Assembly (NCBI GenBank): GCA_034508935.3 | Contig: CM067450.1 | Location: 77,001-141,000, forward strand | Length of the DNA: 64,000 nt | Direction: 5' to 3' | Origin: Berghia stephanieae | Taxonomy: Eukaryota; Mollusca; Gastropoda; Nudibranchia; Aeolidiidae | Shown: piece after piece, positions 1 through 10,479 of the stretch | How positions within the stretch are numbered: position 1 is the stretch's first letter | How the letters are laid out: each line of letters opens with the position of its first letter | Translations under genes and position numbers: made by a program | Notes under the pieces: model-generated | The model's database searches: none | Told to the model about the DNA's origin: nothing | What the model saw: the letters and a program-made list of their open reading frames with translations, nothing else

Positions 1-178
1 TATGTGACTGTACATAACATTTATATGTGACTGTACATAACATTTCTATGTGACTGTACATAACATTTCTATGTGATTGTACATAACATTTCTCTGTGAT
101 TGTACATAAAATTTCTATGGGACTGTACATGACATTTCTATGTGATTGTAAATAACATTTCTATGTGACTTTCATCTG
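1..178. repeat. 23-bp minisatellite
   Basis: About seven to eight copies of a 23-bp unit (core TATGTGACTGTACATAACAT) with point variants run from the window edge to about 178, so the array probably continues upstream. It lies in the intron preceding the exon at 216. Confidence 0.9.
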
Positions 179-215
179 ATGCCAGATCTGGACCTACGTT
201 TTCTTCCTGTTACAG

Positions 216-244
216 AGAGCTGCGGAATCCTACCAGATATATGG
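216..244 (+). CDS. Small internal exon of an unrecognised gene
   Basis: A 29-nt exon is framed by a pyrimidine-rich acceptor (TTCTTCCTGTTACAG) and a consensus donor (GTAAGC). Read with one incoming base it encodes ELRNPTRYM and leaves one base, the phase required by the next exon at 783. The call rests on splice sites and phase agreement; nothing identifies the protein. Earlier exons would lie outside the window. Confidence 0.45.
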
Positions 245-782
245 GTAAGCTGAAGAGTTGGTTTTCTTTTCTGACAAGATCTGTAGTCCAGTAGATTTAA
301 GCCACACAATGGGGCGACCGGGAAGAAATTCAATGTAGAATTTCAGGTTAGCAGCAATCCTTTTGTTTTTGTGACGAAACAGAATTCCTGTCAAGCAAGA
401 AAAGCGAAATGCTGTTCAGCAAACGACAATGAAAGGCTTTAGAAGAAGCGAGTCATCGTGTTAAAACAAGACTCAAAGTGAAATGATTTGCATGGAAGAG
501 TCCTCTCTGGTGTAAGGCAGCGCTGCCTCTGGTCCTGGTAGAGCGCGTTGAGCCCGGTGTGATCATTGTCAAACGCTTTGAGAATATTTAGTCGATATCC
601 CGATACGTACAAGTTTTGTTATTTGATTTTTTAAAACTCTGATAGAGATATCGGCGGCACTTTTATCTAACTTAGTGGAAATGAGATTGTGGGTTGAAGA
701 AATCGGATTCAATTTGATTAAATTAATTCTTTTATATCAAATTAAGATCCAAATATAAAATACAGATCTTGGTGTCTTCCAG

Positions 783-970
783 AAATCAGTTCACGGATTG
801 CCATCATCACAGGCAGAGATTCGGACTCTGGATATTACTACGCCATCTCAAACAATGGAGCTATTTACATGGTCAGCGAAGATGAGGCCCAATCATGGGA
901 AGGAATAACAGATGACAGCTACAGCACTATAACCTCTAAACCGTCTTTTCAGTGGGCCACGTTTATATGA
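783..970 (+). CDS. Terminal exon of an unrecognised gene
   Basis: An acceptor (GGTGTCTTCCAG) opens a frame that stays open for about 62 codons to TGA at 968-970. It contains ISSRIAIITGRDSDSGYYY and later ISNNGAIYMVSEDEAQSW, and ends in QWATFI. Composition is codon-like, and a poly-A signal follows about 110 bases after the stop. The pattern of a GxYY strand, an AIYMVSEDEA strand and a later acidic turn faintly recalls the end of SMI1/KNR4 (SUKH) domains, but this is a guess from shape only. An uncharacterised host gene is the safe call. Confidence 0.5.
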
Positions 971-1078
971 GATTGGTACTGCCCTGCGGTAGTGGCCATA
1001 GCCATGGCTTATGACGTCACACACCTCCTTACATTTTCAATTTGACACTTTTCCCTCCTTTTTCAAAATTTCAATGTC

Positions 1079-1084
1079 AATAAA
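1079..1084 (+). terminator. Poly-A signal AATAAA
   Basis: AATAAA about 110 bases after the stop at 970, in A/T-rich DNA. This is the expected place for 3' end processing of the gene on +. Confidence 0.5.
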
Positions 1085-1280
1085 AAAAATTAAATTGCCT
1101 TGATTCATTCCCAACAGGAAATTTTTCTACAATGTCTGATGACTGGAATAACCCAAGCAAAAGTTACAGTGCAGCGCCGTGAAATGAGCTAGGCTGAAAT
1201 GAAGGTTACACAGTACAGTGGAAAAATAGAACTCAGGTTCAAAGCAAAGACCAAATGGGTGTGACACAAATTTTGGTTTG

Positions 1281-2003
1281 TTTTTAAGGTTTTTCGACAC
1301 TTGTTTTGTTTTTGTTTGTTTTTAAGGGTTTTACGGCTCTTGGGACACATTTAGGTCATTTCAGCACCAGGAAAAAGAAGAAAATGGGGCAGTAAAAAAG
1401 TTCTATATTTACAATTAAAAGCGCACAAGATATTTAAGACAACGGGAAAGGACGCAAATAGGGAACAGGTGTAGATTCCAAAAGCATAATATCCTTGTGC
1501 ATAGTTTGAGATCACCCAAGTCTCATCCTGACACAAGCACAGGTCCATACTAATAGGAACAAACTCAAATGTTTACAAATCATATGTTCAAAAAATACAA
1601 TACATAACAGAGAGCGATGATTTACAAGGGGAAAAAAACATCATCTCCCAAAACTATAAATATACAGTCGACTTTTTCCCTCCCAGCAAAAGACTCCGGC
1701 CAGGATCAGGACCAAACCTAAGTAATCCCATTCCAGGACAAAGACAGAAAGCAATTGGAAAACAGATATAGGGGGATAGAGGACAGAGTAAGTACCTCCC
1801 TGTCCACTACGGGAGGTCAGGAACCCCAACCAGAAAGCAATTGGAAAACAGATATAGGGGGATAGAGGACAGAGTAAGAACCTCCCTGTCCACTATGGAA
1901 GGTCAGGAACCCCAACCAGAAAGCAATTGGAAAACAGATATAGGGGGATAGAGGACAGAGTAAGAACCTCCCTGTCCACTATGGGAGGTCATAACCCTAC
2001 CCA
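1281..2003 (-). mobile_element. Retroposon-A copy with 3-fold 85-bp expansion
   Basis: This is a copy of the ~530-bp interspersed family best defined at 11385-11910. The hairpin tail lies at the low-coordinate side, so the element is on -. At 1748-2003 its 5'-terminal ~85 bp (AGCAATTGG … GGAACCCCAACCAG) is present three times in tandem. The tail region at 1281-1330 is itself partly duplicated. Confidence 0.75.
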
Positions 2004-2270
2004 GTTTTCAGCACTGGCAATACAATTTTGGTCATTACAGCGCCAGTAAAAAGGAAGATAATGGGATACTCATATATTCTCGATTTACAGTTAAAAGTAC
2101 ACAGGAAAAGGTAAGAAAGGGGAATAGTTCAAATAGGGAACAGATGTAGATTCCAAGAGAAAGCCCATTGCCATTGTACTTAGTTTGAGATCATCTAAAT
2201 GTCTCATCCAGACATAAGCACAGGCTTCCCCTAAGACTAACACACTCAAACGCTTTGTTTAAATATTTAT
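2004..2270 (-). mobile_element. Retroposon-A partial copy, head-to-tail with the previous one
   Basis: It starts with the diverged hairpin segment (CAGCACTGGCAATACA … CAGCGCCAGTAAAAAGG) directly after the end of the preceding copy. It then follows the family consensus to about 2270, where it is truncated. Confidence 0.65.
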
Positions 2271-2335
2271 CTCTATACTATATTCTATTGACTAAAATCG
2301 TCATATCTTTGACTGCGATATAATTTGGATAAGAA

Positions 2336-2830
2336 GGACTGATAGCTCAGTAGGTAGAGCACTCACTTCACACATTAAGTGAAAGTGATACCAAGCTGCT
2401 GCTAAAACCCGCGGACTGCGAAAAGTAATCGATAAAAATGAATAAAACAGCTTCACAAAAAAAAAAGAACAAACTACCAGACACGGAACGTTTCGAGCTC
2501 AAAACCCTTCTACGACCAACAAAAAAAAAAAAAAACAATGAAAACACAAATAGATTGCTAAAAAAAAACAGATGGACGACTCTGAAACCTTCGGTGTTTG
2601 GTTATTTGTGGAAGCTCTTGTATTCATTTCTATTTCTTACTTCACACACTACGGGCCTGGTGTCAATCTGGGTGATTTGTTTGTTTTTTTTTGGATCCCC
2701 TTTCTAGCAGTGATCTGGTAGATAGGGTGATTAGGTCAAGTGGAAAGCTCTTTGCAATATACTAGTGTCCGATCCAAAGGGTGGTAAGCAGTCGCTTTTG
2801 TCTGTTTAATTTATAGACGATTTCTTGTTC
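2336..2830 (+). mobile_element. SINE-2 (tRNA-derived) copy interrupted by a foldback element
   Basis: The tRNA-like head (GATAGCTCAGTAGGTAGAGC, box A) is at 2336-2398. The family body, recognised by comparison with the intact copy at 46446-46715, resumes at about 2705 (AGCAGTGATCTGG … TATCCAAA-like … TTGTCTGTTTAA). The intervening ~300 bp is a different repeat inserted into it. Confidence 0.6.
2398..2704. mobile_element. Foldback element with GAAACGTT arms
   Basis: One arm (2398-2520) carries, on the minus strand, GAAGGGTTTTGAG…CGAAACGTTCC followed by TGTCTGGTAGTTT. The other arm (about 2590-2690), on plus, carries a diverged version of the same (GGTGTTTGGTTATTTGT…GAAGCTC…TTCATTTCTATT). The arms face each other across a short A-rich centre. 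Related copies are at 29150-29455 and 47335-47605. Confidence 0.5.
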
Positions 2831-2975
2831 CAATAGGCACTTGTTGATAAGGCAATTCAATAAAACTTCAGACATACAACGACGTTTTCATATCTTATAA
2901 GAGCCAAGTTGCAAGACAAGGGATTTGGATTTTTATCAATTCTGACATCACTAGAGCAAAAACAATGAGCTACAG

Positions 2976-3302
2976 ATTTTGTTTGTTTTTGTTGTTTTTG
3001 TTTTGTTTTGTTTGGTTTTACGACGCTTGCAACACATTTTGGTCATATCAGCGTTAATAAAAAGGAAGAAAATTGGATAGTAAAAGTTCTAGAATTATAA
3101 TTTAAGCACCCAAGAAAAAGTAAGTCAAAGGGGAATTGGTTCAAAAGGGGAACAGATGTAGATTCCAAGAGCACAATGTCAGTATATTTAGTCTGAGATT
3201 ACCTGAAAAAATCAAGTAGGAAAACAGATAAAGAGGGATATAAGACATAGTAGGTGACCTCCTTGCCCACTGTGGTGAGAGGTCAGATAATCCCAGCCAC
3301 GA
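2976..3302 (-). mobile_element. Retroposon-A copy with internal deletion
   Basis: Both the hairpin tail (ACGACGCTTGCAACACATTT) and the 5' end (CTCCTTGCCCACTGTGG…) are present, but about 200 bp of the middle of the consensus are missing. Confidence 0.7.
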
Positions 3303-3422
3303 GGTTCAGAGTGAATAAGAGAAATAACTGAAGTTTGATCCCAATGGCGGCATCTGAAATCTGACACAAGATAAAAGCTTCACCAAGACATCAATACCGG
3401 CTCTCAGATGAAGGGGATAGGC

Positions 3423-3528
3423 AATAATGGCCATACTAATGCACTGTCAAGCCCTTTCAACGTGATATTAAGGGCTCATTATATAAACATCTATTTTAAA
3501 GTCGTAAACAGAAGCACTAACTGGAGAT
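3423..3528 (+). repeat. Left half of a ~175-bp repeat split by a LINE
   Basis: Nearly identical to 8649-8756 (AATGGCCATACTAATG … CACTAACTGGAGAT). Its other half is at 7209-7280. The break point is the LINE target site, with GAGAT at 3524-3528 repeated at 7209-7213. Confidence 0.85.
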
Positions 3529-3745
3529 ACAGGTCCTACAGGTGTGTAGTTCGCCTAACCGGCAGCCGTGTTGTTATTTCTCTCCCGAATTGTGTGATTT
3601 TTATTGATTTCTAAAACAAAAGTCTGGAATATTTTTATACAGTCGTTTTAATAAAGTTTTATTCTACATTGTGATATATATTTCTCGGAAATTCATAAGA
3701 GGATTTTTAGATAAATTAACATTTTAGTGGTGTAGATCCCATTGT

Positions 3746-4786
3746 TTGAAGTATTGTACTAGCCATTTATTGTTTACACTTACGTTAAGATTTTTAGTCA
3801 CGATGTGCCATATCTATTTTTATCCTTATTACGACAACATTTATTGGAATGACACAGAATCGTCTTGGTATCACGGTAACAATAATAGCAGTAATAGCCA
3901 GCGGCTACGACCAAGTCGTGGTGGTGTGCGGAAACGAAGAAAAATAAATATTCAAATAGGTCACAGACCACCGCCCTTTCATACTAATAGAGCACTCAAA
4001 GTACATAACACACAACGGTGCCCAAGGTCTCTGATCAACATACCACTCAACGACACTCACAACAACATGCCAATAGTAAACGACACATCAACATATCAAC
4101 AAAACATAATGACAACACCTGATCATTTTGATGAGATGCATAAACATAATGAGAACGTGGCTTGTGAAAATAAGACAATAACAACAAAGGGGGGAAGAAG
4201 GGTCAATATGAGGCCAAATGAAATAAAAAGAATCAATCACCAAATCAACTCAAAAATAGCAAACAGGCAAACTAACAGTGACCGTAATGGTGAACCGAGA
4301 AACATGTTGAGAACTATGACCATAAACTTCCAAAGTTTAATTCCAAAACTACCGGAATTTTGGAAATTGATATCAGAAATAAAACCAGACATAATCATAG
4401 GTACGGAAACATGGCTACATTCCGAAATAAAGGACAGTGAAATATTTCCACCAGAGACATATTTCAACGTTTTCAGGAAAGACCGAGAAGATAGGTATGG
4501 TGGGGTGCTGGTTGCAACAACAACGAACCTCTCAGTATTAAAGCTTGACATTCAAACAAAATCAGAATCTGTGATCGTAAATATCAAAACAGAACAAGGC
4601 CTACTCACTGTGGGCGCTATGTATAGAACACCTTCAAACTCAACTATGGAACAAATGACTGAGATAACACGCTGTATTGATAGCCTAGACCCGAAAAATG
4701 TACTCTGGTTAAGCGGAGACCTGAACCTACCTGATATCAATTGGGAACAAGAAAAAATAATCAGTTACCAATATCTTCATTTATAA
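3746..4786 (+). CDS. LINE ORF, N-terminal part: basic region and first half of endonuclease
   Basis: Residues 1-180 are basic and low in complexity. From about residue 185 an ApeI-like endonuclease follows: NFQSL, then IIGTETWL (catalytic Glu), GGVLVA, VGAMYRTPS and LWLSGDLNLPDINW (catalytic Asp/Asn). The frame leaves this reading at the A-run near 4751-4756. One additional A there would join it to the frame starting near 4741, which carries the rest of the endonuclease. The start at 3746 is simply the first ATG of the frame; internal ATGs are possible. Confidence 0.85.
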   Translation: MKYCTSHLLFTLTLRFLVTMCHIYFYPYYDNIYWNDTESSWYHGNNNSSNSQRLRPSRGGVRKRRKINIQIGHRPPPFHTNRALKVHNTQRCPRSLINIPLNDTHNNMPIVNDTSTYQQNIMTTPDHFDEMHKHNENVACENKTITTKGGRRVNMRPNEIKRINHQINSKIANRQTNSDRNGEPRNMLRTMTINFQSLIPKLPEFWKLISEIKPDIIIGTETWLHSEIKDSEIFPPETYFNVFRKDREDRYGGVLVATTTNLSVLKLDIQTKSESVIVNIKTEQGLLTVGAMYRTPSNSTMEQMTEITRCIDSLDPKNVLWLSGDLNLPDINWEQEKIISYQYLHL

Positions 4787-6939
4787 ACCAAGCATTTATT
4801 AACAAATTGCAAGATTTTGGCCTGAGTCAAATAAACAAAAATCCAACAAGGGGTACAAATATCCTCGACTTATTTATCACAAATCGACCAAATTTAATTG
4901 TCAAGTGTACAACCATTCCAGGCATTAGTGACCATGACATTCTCATCACGGAAAGCACTATCAAAGCAAACAAAATCACAAAAAAATCACACCCTATTAC
5001 TATTTGGAAAAAGGCCAATATCGCCGAAATGCGGACAGAAACACGTCTTTTTAGTGAAAACATAATTAATCAACATCTAGAAAGCACTGAGGATGTTTGG
5101 ACTGCCATCAACGACCACCTAAACAAAATGATGACCAAACATGTACCAACGAAGAAAAGCTCAAGGAAATTTCACCAACCATGGATAAACACCACCGTCA
5201 AACGATTATCTAGACGGAAACAAAAGGCATGGAGCAGAGCGAGAAAGTCCAACAGTAAGAAAGACTGGTACAATTATGCCCGACTGAAAAAAGAAACACA
5301 ACAAGAGAGTAGAAAGGCCTATCATAATCATGTTAAGGAACTTGTTAGTGAAGACTCAAACAAAAAGCTCTGGAAATTTATAAAAAGTAGGAGGTGCGAT
5401 TCGGTTGGTATAGCGCCCCTTGAGCATGATCGTGTATTATACTCTGATGCAAAGGAAAAAGCAGACATACTTAATAACCAATTCTGCTCTGTTTTTGCTT
5501 CAAAAGCTCATACCAAAATTACCACTCAACAACTACAAGGCGAAGAAAACGATTCCAACACTATGGCCGAAATCAATGTGACAGTAGAGGGCGTTTCCAA
5601 ACTCCTCGCCACTCTAGATCCAAAGAAAGCATGTGGCCCAGACAAAATACCATCCCGTCTCTTAAAGATATTGAGTAACGAATTTGCACCTGCCCTCACA
5701 CATTTGTTCAAACTCTCTCTTGAAACGGGAGACATACCAATTGTTTGGAAGCACGCTCTTGTCCAACCCATCTACAAGAAAGGTGATAGAAGCAGGGCTC
5801 AAAACTACCGTCCAATTTCATTAACCTGCATTTGCTGCAAACTGTTGGAGCATATAGTGAGATCCTCAATAACTGAATATCTCGAAACTAACAGTATTTT
5901 TTGTGATGAACAGCACGGATTTAGGAAGCACCACTCATGTCAAACTCAACTTCTATCATTAACACATGATCTGTCAGCTGCTATTGATAAAGGTGGTCAA
6001 ATTGATCTAGTACTACTGGACTTTGCCAAGGCCTTCGACAAGGTCCCTCACCATCGGTTAATCCAGAAATTGTATGACGTTGGTATCAGGAACAAAACCT
6101 TACAATGGATTGCAACTTTTCTGGACAATCGCACCCAACAAGTTCTTGTCGACGGCGAGACTTCCACTATCGGGATGGTGACATCGGGCGTACCTCAGGG
6201 CTCAGTCCTTGGGCCCGTCCTATTTTTAGTGTACATAAACGATCTTCCACGAGGTATAAGGTCAAAAGTGCGCCTCTTTGCTGACGACACAGCATTATAC
6301 AATCAGATAAAAACAACAGACGACTGCAAAACACTAAATGACGATCTAGCTAAATTACAAGACTGGGAAACAATAAATCAAATGGAATTTAACGTATCAA
6401 AGTGCAATGTTCTAACCATCACAAATAAGAAAGCACCTATAACATTTGAATACCAACTTCATGGTCAAAACCTGGAACATGTAAAGACAGCAAAATACCT
6501 TGGCATCGAGTTTGCTAAAAACCTCAAATGGAATGACCACATATGTCACCTGGCTTCAAAGGCAAATCAAACAAGCGCTTACATCACCCGCAATTTAAAA
6601 AGATGCCCAATCACAACTCAAACCCTTGCTTTTAAAACTATTGTTAGACCAATTTTGGAGTATGGCAGCTCAATTTGGGACCCATATACAAAGAAAAACA
6701 TCGACACCTTAGAAAACATCCAAAGAAAAACAGCAAGACGCATCACAAACACATTCGATCCTTTCTCAAGTGCGTCTGAAATATCTCAACGGATTGGCCT
6801 TGAACCTCTGGAAAAGAGAAGAAAGATAGATAAACTTAAATTGTTCCACAAGATCTACTACAAAATTCGTGCCTTAAACTTCCTAACGACATCAAAGATA
6901 TCGGCACAAGAAATACGAGGGGACACACAGCAAGAGTAA
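4741..6939 (+). CDS. LINE ORF, main part: endonuclease end, reverse transcriptase, C-terminal domain
   Basis: The first residues complete the endonuclease (PTRGTNILDLFITN, then GISDHDIL with the catalytic His). Reverse transcriptase blocks follow in order: ACGPDKIPSRLLK, NYRPISLT, DEQHGFRKHHSC, VLLDFAKAFDKVPH (first catalytic Asp), SGVPQGSVLGPVLFLVYIND, RLFADDTALY (catalytic Asp pair), KYLGIEF, and a post-RT region with RPILEYGSSIWDPY. The residues look intact, so the enzyme itself is not obviously dead. The block order and FADD motif fit the CR1/Jockey group; I cannot fix the clade. After about 6870 the true C-terminus continues in another frame to TGA at 7077-7079 (SFFPSTARLWNSLPAEV). Confidence 0.92.
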   Translation: MGTRKNNQLPISSFINQAFINKLQDFGLSQINKNPTRGTNILDLFITNRPNLIVKCTTIPGISDHDILITESTIKANKITKKSHPITIWKKANIAEMRTETRLFSENIINQHLESTEDVWTAINDHLNKMMTKHVPTKKSSRKFHQPWINTTVKRLSRRKQKAWSRARKSNSKKDWYNYARLKKETQQESRKAYHNHVKELVSEDSNKKLWKFIKSRRCDSVGIAPLEHDRVLYSDAKEKADILNNQFCSVFASKAHTKITTQQLQGEENDSNTMAEINVTVEGVSKLLATLDPKKACGPDKIPSRLLKILSNEFAPALTHLFKLSLETGDIPIVWKHALVQPIYKKGDRSRAQNYRPISLTCICCKLLEHIVRSSITEYLETNSIFCDEQHGFRKHHSCQTQLLSLTHDLSAAIDKGGQIDLVLLDFAKAFDKVPHHRLIQKLYDVGIRNKTLQWIATFLDNRTQQVLVDGETSTIGMVTSGVPQGSVLGPVLFLVYINDLPRGIRSKVRLFADDTALYNQIKTTDDCKTLNDDLAKLQDWETINQMEFNVSKCNVLTITNKKAPITFEYQLHGQNLEHVKTAKYLGIEFAKNLKWNDHICHLASKANQTSAYITRNLKRCPITTQTLAFKTIVRPILEYGSSIWDPYTKKNIDTLENIQRKTARRITNTFDPFSSASEISQRIGLEPLEKRRKIDKLKLFHKIYYKIRALNFLTTSKISAQEIRGDTQQE

Positions 6940-7208
6940 CCATCCCAACATCAAAAACAGACGCCCACATGTATTCGTTTTTCCCTTCCACTGCCCGACT
7001 ATGGAATAGCCTCCCAGCTGAAGTGGCTGAAAACGGTTGCCAACATGCCTTCACGCGATTGCTGGAGTTCACAACGTGACTTTTTAATCTATGTGGTTTT
7101 AGTATTATGTGCAGAGTTTTAGCAAGTTTAAAATGTAAAACACTACAAACTGTGGAGTGATCCTCGACAATATTGGAGGTTTCCACAAGACGAAGAAGAA
7201 GAAGAAAA

Positions 7209-7280
7209 GAGATGAAAGCTTGCTAGAAAATCTAATACAAAAAATAATCCGATAATAAAACACGGGATTTGATCCATGTC
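7209..7280 (+). repeat. Right half of the ~175-bp repeat split by the LINE
   Basis: Begins with the second GAGAT duplication and continues GAAAGCTTGCTAGAAAATC … GATCCATGTC, matching 8752-8822. Confidence 0.85.
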
Positions 7281-7377
7281 ATTTTTATTGTTAGAAATCG
7301 CAGTGATATCACATGACAACAAGAAATAATATAGGTAAATATAGTATGCGAGGGATGAGTGGGGGGGGGAGTAGAGG

Positions 7378-7379
<2 letters not shown>

Positions 7380-7446
<67 letters not shown>
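7380..7446. repeat. (GA)n microsatellite
   Basis: About 33 GA units with one interruption. Frames across it are not genes. Confidence 0.95.
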
Positions 7447-7447
<1 letters not shown>

Positions 7448-8545
7448 TTGTTTTGTTTGTTTTTAACGGTTTTACGGCGCTGGCAACAAATTAAGAACTA
7501 TCAGCGCCAGTAAATAGGAAGTTGTTTTTTTGTTTTGTTTTTTTTTGTTTTGGTTTTTAAGGGTTTTACGGCACTTGCAACACATTTAGGTCATATCAGC
7601 GCCAGTAAAAAGGAAGAAAATAAGATAGTAAAAAGTTATAGAATTACAATTAAAGTGGCCGAGAAAAGAGAAGACAAAAGGGGAACTGGTTCAAATAGGG
7701 AACAGATGTAGATTCCAAGAGCACACTATCAAAGCACTTAGTTTGAGATTACCTAAAAGTCTCATCCAGACAAAAGCACATGTCCCCACTAAGAGGAATA
7801 CACTCAAATGTTTTACAAATCGTATATACTATAAAGAAAACATAATACAATGCATAACAGAGAGATGATTTACAAGGAAAAAAATATCATCTCCCAAAAC
7901 AATAACTATGCATTTGAGTGTTTCCCTCCCAGTCAAGGTATCCGGCCAGGGCCAGGACAAAACCAAGTAATCTCATTCCAAGACAAAGACAGACAGCTAG
8001 TTGGAAAACAGATATAGGGGGATAGAAGACACAGTATGTACCTCCCTGCCCACTATGGGAGGCAGGAACCCCGCCCAGAGTAAAAAGGAAAAAATGGGAC
8101 AGTAAAGAGTTATAGAATTACAATAAAAGTGCCCACGGAAATGGAAGACAAAGGGGAATTGGTTCAAATTAGGAAACCGATGTCGATTCCAAGAGCACAC
8201 TATCAATGTACTTAGTTTGAGATCACCTAAATGTCTCGCCCAGACACCAGCACAAGATCCCATTAAGAGAAATACACTCAATTGTTTACATTATACATTC
8301 AAAATAACAAATATAACAATACATAACAGAGAGATGATTTCCAAGGAATAAAATATCATCCCCCAAAACTACAACTACACATTCGACTGTTTCCCTCCCA
8401 GCCAAGAACTCCGGTCAGGTTCGGGACAAAACCAAGTAATCTCATTCCACGACAAAGACAGAAAGCAATTAGAAAACAGATATAGGATGGGATAGAAGAC
8501 ACAGTAAATACCTCCCTGCCCACTATGGGAGGTCAGGAACCTCAC
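7447..8545 (-). mobile_element. Cluster of three retroposon-A copies
   Basis: A ~80-bp tail fragment (7447-7530) is followed by an essentially complete copy (about 7540-8078). Directly after its 5' end comes another copy lacking only its tail (8079-8545). All face the same way. The joins are abrupt, so the cluster looks like nested or head-to-tail insertion rather than random fragments. Confidence 0.8.
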
Positions 8546-8548
8546 CCA

Positions 8549-8824
<276 letters not shown>

Positions 8825-9105
8825 CACAGGTCCCCACTAAGAGGAATACACTCACATTTTTACGAATCATATATAATATGTCAACAAACATAATACAATG
8901 CATAACAGGGAGATGATTTACAAGGAAAAATATATCATCTCCCAAAACTAACTATATATTTGACTGTTTCCCTCCCAGCCAAGGTATCCGACCAGGGCCA
9001 TGGCAAAACTAAGTAATCTCATTCCAAGACAAAGACAGAAAGCAATTGGAAAACAGACAGGGGATAGAAAACATGGCAAGTACCTCCCTGCCCACTTTGG
9101 GCAGA
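8825..9105 (-). mobile_element. Retroposon-A 5' part
   Basis: Follows the family from CCCCACTAAGAGGAATACACTC to CTGCCCACTTTGGGCAG. The tail half is absent. Confidence 0.7.
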
Positions 9106-9147
9106 GAGAGAGAGAGATAGAGTGAGACAGATTGCTTGGCACCCCTT

Positions 9148-9325
9148 GGTTAAACACTAGTCTATCCCAAAGCACCTTTCACTATATCAGAACCAGCAAC
9201 CGGATCACTGCTGGGTGGACGGGGAGTCAGAATAATAAATCTGAACTTCATCCGGGATTGACCTTGGTGCCTTTGTATGTGAAGCGAGCACTCTATCCAC
9301 TCAGTTATCAGGATCCTCAATGAAG
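9148..9325 (-). mobile_element. SINE-2 (tRNA-derived) copy
   Basis: The reverse complement begins with GATAACTGAGTGGATAGAGTGC (box A-like) and contains CGGGATTGACC-like box B traces and the family body. Compare the better copy at 46446-46715. Confidence 0.65.
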
Positions 9326-9504
9326 AATGTCTAATTGATGTTGAATATCTCACAAGAAAAAACAAACAAAAAACAAAACCAAAAACAAAAAAAAACAATA
9401 AAAAGGACCCAGACATTGTTTACGTTACATCAAAGGTCAAGGCCACTCCAATTAATCTCACTTCATGAACGACAAGGGAAGAGAATGAATGTGAAAACAG
9501 CTCG

Positions 9505-10020
9505 AGGAAGGCAAGTTTGACCTCCAAGCTAGATAGAAGGCAAATCAAGTTTGACCTCCAAGCTAGATAGAAGGCACAGCAAGTTTGACCTAGCTAGATA
9601 GAAGGCACATCGAGTTTGACCTCCTAGCTAGATGGAAGGCACAGCAAGTTTGACCTCATAAATAGAAGACACAGCAAGACTGACCTCCTAGATAGAAGAC
9701 ACAGCAAGTTTGACCTCCTAGATAGATAGAAGACACAGCATGTTTGACCTCCTAGATAGAAGACACAGCAAGACTGACCTCCTAGATAGAAGACACATCA
9801 AGTTTGACCTCCTAGCTAGATAGAAGACTCAGTATGTTTGACCTCCTAGATAGAAGACACAGCATGTTTGACCTCCTAGATAGAAGACACGGCAAGACTG
9901 GCTTCCTAGAAAGAAGACACATCAAGTTTGACCTCCTAGATAGAAGACACAGCATGTTTGACCTCCTAGATAGAACACACAGCAAGACTGACCTCCTAGA
10001 TAGATGGAATACACAGACCT
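9505..10020. repeat. ~30-bp minisatellite
   Basis: About 16 units of TAGATAGAAGACACAGCAAG + TTTGACCTCC with small indels. Because the unit is a multiple of three, it creates fake open frames on both strands (for example repeats of FDLLDRRHS). Confidence 0.92.
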
Positions 10021-10470
10021 CCTGGGTCAATCATGGGAGATTCTCTCCTATCATCAATTTATTCATTAACAAATTGCTCACAATTATAAATATAGGAGAC
10101 ATATAGACAGTACATAAAAAGGTGATGATGGTGATAATGATGATGATGATAACGATGGGTGGTGATGAAGATGATGCTTTGCATAATATAATCTCGACCT
10201 CAATAATAATGTTAAAAACACTATATTCAATACATAAACATATATGTGACCGACTGTGTCAAGCTGGTAATATGTTAAGAGTGTAGTGAATGCCAAAAGA
10301 TGAATTTCATACAAAATGACCAAATTATAAAATATTGTGTTTTGTGAACCTGTATTCAATTCTACTCACCAAGACACAAATAATTTATTCCAAGTTTTAC
10401 GTTTTGATTTTGAATTCAAAATTCAGCATCAATACCACTCTAACATATCACCTCTACGCTGGGTCACATA
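10021..10470. other. Spacer without recognisable gene
   Basis: A/T-rich DNA with a short (GAT)n run at about 10130-10170. No exon with splice sites was recognised on either strand. Confidence 0.5.
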
Positions 10471-10479
10471 ATATATCAC

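Larger units (their letters stand above)
3529..7208 (+). mobile_element. LINE (CR1/Jockey-group non-LTR retrotransposon), nearly full length
   Basis: Element of 3,680 bp with 5-bp target duplications (GAGAT) and a (GAA)n tail. Its borders are fixed by comparison with the uninterrupted paralogue at 8649-8824. It has a ~217-bp leader, one long open frame with an ApeI-like endonuclease followed by reverse transcriptase, and a ~130-bp trailer. No separate ORF1 is seen; the ~180 basic residues before the endonuclease may replace it. The frame is broken twice, each time by what behaves as one missing base: in the A-run near 4751-4756, and between about 6860 and 6885. The element is otherwise well preserved and therefore young. 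Confidence 0.92.

Noticed and set aside
1351-1829. Short minus frames in retroposon-A copies (also at 7997, 11667, 27208, 49352, 50029)
   Set aside because: The same frames recur with different breaks in every copy of the family. They are shadows of a non-coding repeat.
3408-3614. Small plus gene before the LINE
   Set aside because: The frame crosses the border between the ~175-bp repeat and the LINE leader; it has no support.
7313-7513. Arg/Glu-repeat frame
   Set aside because: (GA)n microsatellite translation; the same applies at 25885-26160 and 46560-46997.
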